Source: JBFJVZ01 sp041623895 (lineage in GTDB: Bacteria > Planctomycetota > Planctomycetia > Pirellulales > Pirellulaceae). From it: a DNA stretch of 13,659 nucleotides. How positions within the stretch are numbered: position 1 is the first letter of the stretch; each line of letters opens with the position of its first letter. The notes beneath the pieces were generated by a model. That model saw nothing but the letters and a program-made list of their open reading frames with translations, had not been told where the DNA came from and did not search any database. The translations under genes and the position numbers were made by a program. The DNA is taken from assembly GCA_041623895.1 (NCBI GenBank), contig JBFJVZ010000190.1, forward strand, positions 1-13,659, in the 5' to 3' direction. Below, piece by piece: positions 1 to 5,910 of the stretch.

Positions 1-1
1 C

Positions 2-490
2 GATGAGCCGTTGATGGTTCGCGTTCACTCCGAATGTCTTACCGGCGATGTGTTTGGTTCGGTCAGGTGCGATTGTCGAGATCAGTTGCAACACGCGCTG
101 GCGGCCATTGCCGAAGAGGGGCGAGGCATCTTGGTGTATTTGCGACAGGAAGGTCGCGGCATTGGGCTGACCAACAAGGTGCAAGCCTACATACTGCAGG
201 ACGGAGGTCTTGACACGGTGGATGCAAATTTACACTTGGGGCTGCCGGTCGACGGTCGTGACTATAACGTGGCAGCTGCGATCCTTCTCGATCAGGGCGT
301 GAAGCAAGTTCGATTGCTGACCAACAATCCAGGCAAGGTGCACGGTCTCGAGGCCGGCGGTATCGACGTCGTCGAGCGTATTCCCCATGAAATTGTGCCG
401 CGGCCGGAAAACCAAGAATACTTAAGAACCAAGGCAGACAAACTTGGACATTTGCTTGGAATATCAGTGCCCCCTATGAACCCCTCGTGA
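2..490 (+). CDS. ribA: GTP cyclohydrolase II (RibA domain), 5'-truncated by the window edge
   Basis: Converts GTP to 2,5-diamino-6-ribosylamino-4(3H)-pyrimidinone 5'-phosphate, formate and pyrophosphate, the first committed step of riboflavin synthesis in the cytoplasm. The frame is open from base 2 (D-E-P-L-M-V-R-V-H-S-E), so the TTG and ATG near bases 11-16 are internal codons and not the start. The Zn-binding signature ECLTGDVFGSVRCDC is intact, with Cys codons at 35, 68 and 74. It is followed by RQEGRGIGL, the AYILQ tyrosine, the VDGRDY segment carrying the catalytic Asp/Arg, the LLTNNPGKV substrate loop, and the C-terminal KADKLGHLL typical of RibA. The upstream part is missing, so I cannot tell whether this is a lone RibA or the C-terminal half of a RibBA fusion with DHBP synthase. 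Sequence resemblance is closest to the RibBA type (VHSECLTGDVFGS). The next gene is also a riboflavin gene, so co-transcription is likely. Confidence 0.95.
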   Translation, partial: DEPLMVRVHSECLTGDVFGSVRCDCRDQLQHALAAIAEEGRGILVYLRQEGRGIGLTNKVQAYILQDGGLDTVDANLHLGLPVDGRDYNVAAAILLDQGVKQVRLLTNNPGKVHGLEAGGIDVVERIPHEIVPRPENQEYLRTKADKLGHLLGISVPPMNPS

Positions 491-522
491 ATCGACTCCG
501 ATCATCTTCAGCACGGACATTC

Positions 523-552
523 TTGCTGCTGCTCGAGATTGATCTGTATAAG
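523..552 (+). promoter_or_regulatory. Weak promoter candidate before the RibD-type reductase
   Basis: A TATAAG hexamer (547-552, preceded by TG) lies 18 bases downstream of TTGCTG (523-528). The -10 matches the sigma-70 consensus at 5 of 6 positions, the -35 at only 3 of 6. Transcription would start around 559-560, on the first base of the ATG at 560, giving a leaderless mRNA. It would also exclude the TTG at 539 as a start for that transcript. This rests on inspection of a single sequence, and read-through from ribA is an adequate alternative. Confidence 0.2.
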
Positions 553-559
553 CGACATC

Positions 560-1360
560 ATGAATACCAATGATGATTCTCTGATCAGCCAGGTCGACGT
601 GTGCGAGAAGTTGCGCGATCGCCTGGGGCAGCTTCGGCAGCGCAACGGTGATCACCCGAATCCGGCGATCACTTTGACTTATGCACAGAGCATCGACGGC
701 TGCATTGCCCCGCTCGGAGGTGGGACGTTGCAATTGAGCAATCCGCAAACGATGCGGATGACGCACCGGATTCGTGCGTTGCACGACGCGATTCTTGTCG
801 GCATCAACACCGTACTCTGCGACGATCCCCGACTAACGGTTCGGTTGTCATCAGGAAAGAGCCCGCAGCCGATCGTGTTGGATAGCCGGCTGCGATTTCC
901 ACTCGATGCCAACTTGTTGCGGGATCCAGTCCTGCGGCCCATCATTGCCGCGGGTCCCAGCGCTTGCGAGACCAAGGCGGATCAGTTGACCGCCGCCGGA
1001 GCCCACGTGATTCGCGTTCCGTTACAAGAAGATGGCTTGATTGATTTATGGCAACTGCTGCCGCAAATCAAGCAAATGGGGCTGCACTCAGTGATGGTAG
1101 AAGGCGGAGCACGGGTGATTACCAGTATGCTGGCCTCGCAGATTGCGGACCAATTGCTGCTGGCGATTGCTCCCAGATTCGTCGGTGGCCTGCGTGCCGT
1201 TCAACCGACGCACGAGCGGCAGCAGATGCCGCAGTTGCATGATGTTCATTATCAACTGATGGCAGGAGACATCGTCGTTTGGGGAGATCTCAAGCCCGCC
1301 AACGGCTCAACCCGCGCTGCAACTCCTCGAGCCAGTGTCTCGCATCCGTTACGGGATTGA
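560..1360 (+). CDS. RibD C-terminal-type pyrimidine reductase (stand-alone)
   Basis: A member of the RibD_C / dihydrofolate reductase-like fold. It should use NADPH to reduce the ribosyl side chain of the pyrimidine intermediate in riboflavin synthesis. Visible motifs, numbered from the ATG at 560: TYAQSIDG (40-47), the HDAILVGINTVLCDDPRLTVR block around residues 75-95 with the conserved GxNTVxxDDPxLT, and VMVEGGA around 178-184, the signature before the last strands. Length is 266 residues. There is no zinc-dependent deaminase domain (no HAE...PCxxxGxxxxC), so unlike bifunctional RibD of about 365 residues this is reductase only. The first 35 residues are a polar extension outside the domain. 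Start choice is uncertain: a TTG at 539 adds seven residues, and neither start has a clear ribosome site. It lies about 70 bases after ribA, and the pathway context supports the call. Confidence 0.88.
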   Translation: MNTNDDSLISQVDVCEKLRDRLGQLRQRNGDHPNPAITLTYAQSIDGCIAPLGGGTLQLSNPQTMRMTHRIRALHDAILVGINTVLCDDPRLTVRLSSGKSPQPIVLDSRLRFPLDANLLRDPVLRPIIAAGPSACETKADQLTAAGAHVIRVPLQEDGLIDLWQLLPQIKQMGLHSVMVEGGARVITSMLASQIADQLLLAIAPRFVGGLRAVQPTHERQQMPQLHDVHYQLMAGDIVVWGDLKPANGSTRAATPRASVSHPLRD

Positions 1361-1394
1361 TCGCTGGCGGTGCAAACGAAGGCAAAGAATCCAG

Positions 1395-2900
1395 ATGAAG
1401 ATTGAGCGCATGGTACTTGGTGTGCTGGACATCTCAACGGAAATGAGTGACCCAGTCGTTGCCCAGAAGTACCGTGACTTCACCATTTCCTGGTCGCGTT
1501 ACGACTATCGGGGCGAAATCATCGAAGCGGCTGCCGTGAACGAGATTCTTGATCGTGCGTCGGATCTCGGTTACCACTGGTGCTTGATTTTGCCTTACGG
1601 TCACATCATCGCCGAACGCTGGAGGCCAGAGCATTGGCAGGGGCAAGACTTCTTTTCCGCGCTCAGCGATCGCGTTGATCAAGATGACTTTCTGGTGGCC
1701 GGCGAGATCATTGTAGACGAGAACAGCTGGTATGGATTCGAGCACCGGTGTCTGTTGGTGAATCTGCAGATGTACCAACGGCTGTCGACGCCCGAATTCG
1801 ACCTGGCTTGCCCGCAGCCGACCGCAGTCCCCAAGCTCGAGCGGCGGATGGAGCAGCAGCGCATTTCATCGCTACTGCCGACGGGAGAAAGCGAACAGCA
1901 GCAACCTGCCCTTACCGGCTGGCACTTCATTGCCGCCAGCCTCCGCAGCGGAGTTCCCGTGCTGGGGTTTGAAGACGCGCTGCGCGGCGGCATTCTGGAT
2001 CTGTCCGCGAAATGTCCGGCGCGTACGCGGGCGCTAGCAAATCACTTGGGCGATGGCGTTGTCAGCTACGACCCGGAAGCGGCGAACGATGACTTGGGCG
2101 AGGACCAAGTCGCCTTTCTGAACATGGTCCAAGCTCAGACGACGGGCGCTCGCAACGGCGTATTCCTTTGGAATATCGAAGCTTACGCAGACATTGAAAC
2201 TCCCAGAGATGATTTTGAACCACCCGTCAGCTCACTTTACTGCGTGGCTGCCGGGTTCAAGCCAAATCGAATCCTGCACACCCATGGATGGGACAAGTCG
2301 ACGCGAATGGTCTATTTCGATTACAGCCCGAGAGCTCTGGAGATCAAGAAATACATGGTCGATCAGTGGGACGGTGAAGACTTTCCCGATTTCGTCGTCG
2401 ACCTGTTCGCTGCCTTTCCGCATCCCGACACGTTCTACCAGCTATGGGACAATTTGACGCCCGACGAAGTCGATTCATCGGACATCCAGCGGATGTGGCG
2501 GCGTGAACTGGAACGTTGGGGAGATGCCCCAACCTTCCGTGATCATTGGCAGGCTTTCCGTGAAATCGAGCATGAGTACGTTATTTGCAATATCTTGACC
2601 GATCCCTCGCCGCTGCTAGACCGGGTCCGCCAGGAGTCCAGCGCGATTATCTGGTGGAGCAACGCTTTCTTCACCGTCTATGGGAATTGGTATTACACAC
2701 TGGACCAGCGGAGGCAGATGTACGACAACTGGGGCCAACAACTCGCCAACCGGAACCCGGATCTCTATTTGTTTGGATCCGATTACAATAACGTCAACGT
2801 GAACTCGATTCGAGCGGGCGAATACTGGGATGCATACCGGCGTTCCGGCAGTACTAGCCTGGTTCCATGCCGGCTGTCGAAAACAGAAATCAGAATGTAG
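1395..2900 (+). CDS. Uncharacterised protein, possibly with a methyltransferase-like C-terminal half
   Basis: I do not recognise the family. The protein is 501 residues from the ATG at 1395, soluble, acidic and rich in Trp and Tyr, with no signal peptide or membrane segment. The first 160 residues alternate predicted strands and helices, including LGYHWCLILPYGHIIAERW and YGFEHRCLLVNLQMY. This could suggest a nucleotide- or sugar-binding alpha/beta fold, but I see no clear DxD motif. The C-terminal half contains MVYFDYSPRALEIKKYMVDQW (Asp309 at the end of a strand), then IIWWSNAFF (420-426) and LYLFGSDYNN (Asp463). That arrangement recalls Rossmann-type methyltransferase strands 2 and 4, but no glycine-rich SAM loop is obvious. 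Starts: ATG 1395 has AAGG about 11 bases upstream; ATG 1410 and 1443 are alternatives; GTG 1335 would overlap the reductase gene. It sits between riboflavin and polysaccharide genes and ends 70 bases before the WD40 gene, so it may belong functionally with the latter. Confidence 0.75.
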   Translation: MKIERMVLGVLDISTEMSDPVVAQKYRDFTISWSRYDYRGEIIEAAAVNEILDRASDLGYHWCLILPYGHIIAERWRPEHWQGQDFFSALSDRVDQDDFLVAGEIIVDENSWYGFEHRCLLVNLQMYQRLSTPEFDLACPQPTAVPKLERRMEQQRISSLLPTGESEQQQPALTGWHFIAASLRSGVPVLGFEDALRGGILDLSAKCPARTRALANHLGDGVVSYDPEAANDDLGEDQVAFLNMVQAQTTGARNGVFLWNIEAYADIETPRDDFEPPVSSLYCVAAGFKPNRILHTHGWDKSTRMVYFDYSPRALEIKKYMVDQWDGEDFPDFVVDLFAAFPHPDTFYQLWDNLTPDEVDSSDIQRMWRRELERWGDAPTFRDHWQAFREIEHEYVICNILTDPSPLLDRVRQESSAIIWWSNAFFTVYGNWYYTLDQRRQMYDNWGQQLANRNPDLYLFGSDYNNVNVNSIRAGEYWDAYRRSGSTSLVPCRLSKTEIRM

Positions 2901-2957
2901 CGGGGTTGCGCACAGCGCCGTGAGTTGGTCAAGGCCCCACAACCATCACATCAGTAC

Positions 2958-2963
2958 GAGGAG
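2958..2963 (+). promoter_or_regulatory. Shine-Dalgarno GAGGAG that decides the start of the WD40 gene
   Basis: GAGGAG lies 7 bases before the TTG at 2971 and 10 before the GTG at 2974, both in frame with the WD40 protein. It abuts an out-of-frame ATG at 2964 with zero spacing, too close for efficient use. That ATG opens an eight-residue frame ending at TAA 2988-2990. The site therefore supports a non-ATG start for the WD40 gene. It is one of the few good ribosome-binding sites in this window. Confidence 0.6.
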
Positions 2964-2970
2964 ATGAATC

Positions 2971-4845
2971 TTGGTGGGTACAAGTGGTAACGGCAGATTT
3001 GTTCGGCATCGAGGACCCGTCACATGCGTAGCCGGGATTCCTGGATCGCAGGCTGCCGTCAGTTCGGCGTATGACGGGGCGGTGGCCTACGTTGATCTCC
3101 AGACCCGGACCATGGAGTTGCTCGGTTATCACGATCACCTCGCTAACAAGATTACCGTCAACGACCAAGGCACGCTGGCGGCGTCGTCCTCGTCGGACTA
3201 CACGATCTACATTTGGGATTTGATCAAACGGCAGCGGCAGCAGGTGCTGCTGGGGCACAGTGACGACGTCGAAGATTTTGTCTTCGTCGATGACGACACC
3301 GGTGTCTCGGTGTCACGTGACTGGCGGATTCTGGTTTGGAATCTCAAGACCGGCGCCGTTGCACGAGTGATCGAGGGTCACGAGAAAGACGTTTTGTCCG
3401 TCGTCTACAGCAATGGCCGAATCTACACATCCGGCGATGATATGACGCTCCGCGTGTGGGACCTGGAGAGCGGCGAACTGATCAAAATGTGGGGCCCATT
3501 CGAGAATGAAACCGATAGTTGCGCCATCGATGCGATGCATGGGCGGGCGGTCTTGGGGTGCGATGACGGCGTGATTCGCATCTTCGATATTGACAGCTCG
3601 GAAACCTTGGCGGAGATCCCGGCGCATGCGTCCGGGATCAAGAAAGTGGCCACGTCTCCAGTCAGCGGCGACATCCTTTCGGCAGCCTACGATCAGAAGA
3701 TTCTCGTTTGGGATGCCAACGATTTCAGCCAGAAAGTCGCCTTGCAGCGAAAAGCAACGACTTGGGAACGCTCTTTCAATTGGACCCCCGATGGCAGGCG
3801 TATTCTGGCCGGTACTTTTGACGGCACGGTCCTGGTTTGGGATGCGGAAAGCGGCGAATGCCTGGACGAAATCGGCGAACGAGGAACCGGTAACATCTGC
3901 CTGAACGATGTTGCAGCAAACCCACACGGGGAAATCGCAACGGTCAGCGATGACGGGTTCGTCAGGCTCGGTAAACTCGACAACACTTGTTCCGAGTGGG
4001 CAACACAGATCGAACCTGGCTCAGGCCGGATGCTCGCAAACGCCGTGACCATGGACGACGATTATGGTGTGGTGATCTGCGGGGCGCACGATCAAAAACT
4101 GCACATCTTTGAAAAACAAGATCAGTCCCTCGGCCGGGAGATCGAGGTCACGCTCGGCGAGGGGCCAATCAACTGCGTGCGTGTCGCCCATCATCCAGGC
4201 TACGAAGGTCAGGCGTTCGTGGCGTGCTACAGCGGGGCCATCGTCAGGGTCAACCGTGACGGCCAGCCGCAAAGCACGATTCGCGTGCATGACGGCGCCG
4301 TGAAGGCCTTGCGGCTTCATCCGACAAAGACACTTGGCGTCAGCTGTAGTGCTGATGGAGCGCTGTTGGCTTGGGATTTTGAGGGCAACCTGCTGCAACG
4401 ATTCCCCGGTCACATGGCGATCGTGGATGATGTGGACATCGATCCAGGCGGAGATTTCATCACCAGTGTCTCCCGCGATTTCACCATGAAAGTCTATCGC
4501 ATCGACGACGGCAAGTTGCTGCATTCCTTCTCGCTGGGGCATCGTTCCCCCAAGGGAGTCTGTTTTCTGGATCCCCAAACCGTGATTGTGACCAACTATT
4601 GGGGTGCCTTGTTGCGAGTGGACTTGGACAGCGGCGATGTCTTGACGCGCCAGATTGCAGAGAATGGCATTAGCGCCGTGGCACGTAGTGGCGACCAACT
4701 GGTAGCCGTCTCCTACGACGGCGTGGCATATCGAGTGCAGCCCGACGATTTGAGTGTCGTCAACACGTTGCGCAGCATGACGCAACGATTGCATCCCAGC
4801 AATCTAATCCGTCCGGTTGAGAGTGCGGCCGCCGGGCCGCATTAG
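2971..4845 (+). CDS. WD40 repeat protein, two predicted seven-bladed beta-propellers
   Basis: A cytoplasmic-looking 624-residue protein built almost wholly of WD40 repeats. The strand-c signatures end near residues 42 (AYVDL), 83 (IYIWDL), 124 (ILVWNL), 165 (LRVWDL), 207 (IRIFDI), 249 (ILVWDA), 292 (VLVWDA), 336 (VRLGKL), 382 (LHIFEK), 428 (AIVRVN), 470 (LLAWDF), 512 (MKVYRI), 552 (ALLRVD) and 590 (VAYRVQ). That is 14 repeats at 38-46 residue spacing, which fits two seven-bladed propellers. GH dipeptides appear in several blades (LLGHSDDV, IEGHEKDV, FPGHMAIV). There is no signal peptide, membrane helix or attached kinase, caspase or NACHT domain, unlike many bacterial WD40 proteins. WD40 propellers are protein-interaction scaffolds, so no enzymatic role is expected. 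The start is TTG 2971 or GTG 2974, supported by GAGGAG at 2958-2963. The gene lies between an unknown protein and a sulfotransferase; its partner is not evident from sequence. Confidence 0.92.
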   Translation: MVGTSGNGRFVRHRGPVTCVAGIPGSQAAVSSAYDGAVAYVDLQTRTMELLGYHDHLANKITVNDQGTLAASSSSDYTIYIWDLIKRQRQQVLLGHSDDVEDFVFVDDDTGVSVSRDWRILVWNLKTGAVARVIEGHEKDVLSVVYSNGRIYTSGDDMTLRVWDLESGELIKMWGPFENETDSCAIDAMHGRAVLGCDDGVIRIFDIDSSETLAEIPAHASGIKKVATSPVSGDILSAAYDQKILVWDANDFSQKVALQRKATTWERSFNWTPDGRRILAGTFDGTVLVWDAESGECLDEIGERGTGNICLNDVAANPHGEIATVSDDGFVRLGKLDNTCSEWATQIEPGSGRMLANAVTMDDDYGVVICGAHDQKLHIFEKQDQSLGREIEVTLGEGPINCVRVAHHPGYEGQAFVACYSGAIVRVNRDGQPQSTIRVHDGAVKALRLHPTKTLGVSCSADGALLAWDFEGNLLQRFPGHMAIVDDVDIDPGGDFITSVSRDFTMKVYRIDDGKLLHSFSLGHRSPKGVCFLDPQTVIVTNYWGALLRVDLDSGDVLTRQIAENGISAVARSGDQLVAVSYDGVAYRVQPDDLSVVNTLRSMTQRLHPSNLIRPVESAAAGPH

Positions 4846-4927
4846 CCTTCGGATTGACAAGGAAGCTGCCGCTTCGCAGCGCCTTTATTAAATCAAGGCC
4901 GCATTTGTGTTCTCAAGGTAATCCTCA
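4846..4927 (+). other. Short intergenic gap with a small hairpin
   Basis: The gap contains a five-pair inverted repeat, GCTGC (4865-4869) with GCAGC (4876-4880), followed by GCCTTTATTA. This may act as a weak transcription terminator or mRNA structure, but the T tract is short and mixed. A TTGACA at 4855-4860 has no properly spaced -10. AAGG at 4915-4918 is 9 bases before the ATG of the sulfotransferase and is a plausible ribosome site. Confidence 0.3.
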
Positions 4928-5662
4928 ATGACACGATTTGTCATTTTGGCCGCGCCCCGAACGGGCAGCAATCTGTTGTGCACGTTGCTGAATTCTCACC
5001 CGCAGGTTCTCTGTCACCATGAAGTCTTCAATCCCAATGGCGTATTCACGGCCCGAGATTATCAAGGCAAGGGGCTGAGTGTCGAATCGCTGCAACAACG
5101 CGATGCAAACCCGCTCGGCTTTCTAGATCGCGTTTGGCAGTCGGGAACAGACAGCATGTGCGTGGGATTCAAATGGACGCGCGGCCAAAATCAGGACGTC
5201 TTGAAAAGTGTCCTGGAGGACTGCGGCGTGAAGAAAATAGTGCTTCACCGCAGGAATCGAATCAAAACGTTTGTTTCGGAAAAGATCGCCCAGCAGACGC
5301 AACAATGGGAAGTCTATTCACCGCAGGAGCTGATGCTGCCTCGACCGCAGATCCAAGTGGAACTTGCAGAGTTGCTTCAGCACATGGAAAGCAATCAACG
5401 TTTCTACGCCGAATTGTCAGCCGCGTTATCCCAGTCAGACCAACCGCATGTGGAGGTCGAATATGAGACGCTATTTGAGCGTGAAGTTCAAATTCGTCTG
5501 TTTCAATTCTTAGCCGTTTCCTCTCCTCAAATTCAGCCGGTCGCTGCTAGCGTCAAGCAGAATCCCAAGGATCTGCGGGATACGATTGCCAACTTCACCG
5601 AGCTTGCCGCCCAGCTTCCAAAAGGCGAATTGTTAAGGGAGCTGTTCGATTGCGGGATCTGA
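4928..5662 (+). CDS. PAPS-dependent sulfotransferase, NodH/Stf0-like
   Basis: Predicted to transfer sulfate from 3'-phosphoadenosine 5'-phosphosulfate to an acceptor, probably a carbohydrate given the neighbours. The 5'-phosphosulfate loop is at the extreme N-terminus: FVILAAPRTGSNLL, residues 4-17, with PRTGS as the conserved core. The 3'-phosphate element is IVLHRRNRIKTFVSEKIAQ, roughly residues 104-122, followed by QTQQW. The R-x-x-x-x-x-x-S-x-x-x-A-x-x-T-x-x-W pattern recalls the Stf0/NodH group more than classical cytosolic sulfotransferases. Length is 244 residues, typical for a minimal bacterial enzyme. There is no signal peptide, so it should work in the cytoplasm where PAPS is available. 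AAGG lies 9 bases before the ATG. It sits between the WD40 gene and the exopolysaccharide block, with non-coding gaps on both sides, so it may be its own transcription unit. The acceptor cannot be read from sequence. Confidence 0.85.
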   Translation: MTRFVILAAPRTGSNLLCTLLNSHPQVLCHHEVFNPNGVFTARDYQGKGLSVESLQQRDANPLGFLDRVWQSGTDSMCVGFKWTRGQNQDVLKSVLEDCGVKKIVLHRRNRIKTFVSEKIAQQTQQWEVYSPQELMLPRPQIQVELAELLQHMESNQRFYAELSAALSQSDQPHVEVEYETLFEREVQIRLFQFLAVSSPQIQPVAASVKQNPKDLRDTIANFTELAAQLPKGELLRELFDCGI

Positions 5663-5910
5663 GTTTTCGGCAGCTTGCAACAGCAAACTCAAGTCCTGAC
5701 AGCCCTGCAAACGGTATAACCCGCAAGGGTCGCTGTCGCTGTCCGGATCAGGCCGGCGGCGAATGTTGGCAGCATGCTAAAGATCAACTATAGTCAACCG
5801 TTGTCACCTCTCTTTTCTGCGGCCAAGCTTCTTTTCATGTGCCATTGGGCAAAGCGATTGGTGTTGACAGAATCGAGGTCCTGGATGCGAAACACACTTC
5901 GATACATCAC
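5663..5910 (+). other. Intergenic region and 5' leader of the Wzz/BY-kinase gene
   Basis: This 248-base stretch has no convincing gene. GAGTTT (5661-5666) can pair with AAACTC (5685-5690) right at the sulfotransferase stop codon, but no T tract follows, so a terminator is uncertain. ACCC-GCAA-GGGT (5719-5730) is a four-pair hairpin with a GNRA-type loop. A good sigma-70-like promoter follows at 5766-5794, leaving a predicted leader of about 110 bases before the ATG at 5911. An ATG at 5774 opens an 88-residue frame that runs into the next gene in another frame; I regard that as fortuitous. Confidence 0.5.
5766..5794 (+). promoter_or_regulatory. Sigma-70-like promoter for the exopolysaccharide genes
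   Basis: TTGGCA (5766-5771) and TATAGT (5789-5794) are separated by exactly 17 bases. Each hexamer differs from consensus at one position. Its place in a non-coding gap before a run of co-directional polysaccharide genes makes it the most credible promoter in the window. Transcription would begin near 5801. No operator could be identified. Confidence 0.5.

Noticed and set aside
11..16. TTG/ATG near the left edge as the true start of ribA
   Set aside because: The frame is open to base 2 and the residues before the Met match the internal sequence of RibA; the catalytic fold needs the missing N-terminal part.
4021..4794. A 257-residue open frame on the - strand within the WD40 gene
   Set aside because: The + strand shows regular WD40 repeats across the whole interval; the antisense frame lacks domain features and is a by-product of codon bias.
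4855..4860. A perfect TTGACA before the NodH-like sulfotransferase gene
   Set aside because: No -10-like hexamer lies at 16-18 bases; the nearest AT-rich sequence is 23 or more bases away, beyond a small hairpin.
4865..4890. Hairpin after the WD40 gene as an intrinsic terminator
   Set aside because: Only five base pairs and a broken T tract; kept as a weak structure in the intergenic entry but not called a terminator.
5864..5869. A second TTGACA in the leader of the Wzz/BY-kinase gene
   Set aside because: The sequence at the proper -10 spacing is GC-rich and unlike TATAAT; GATACAT near 5901 is about 31 bases away.
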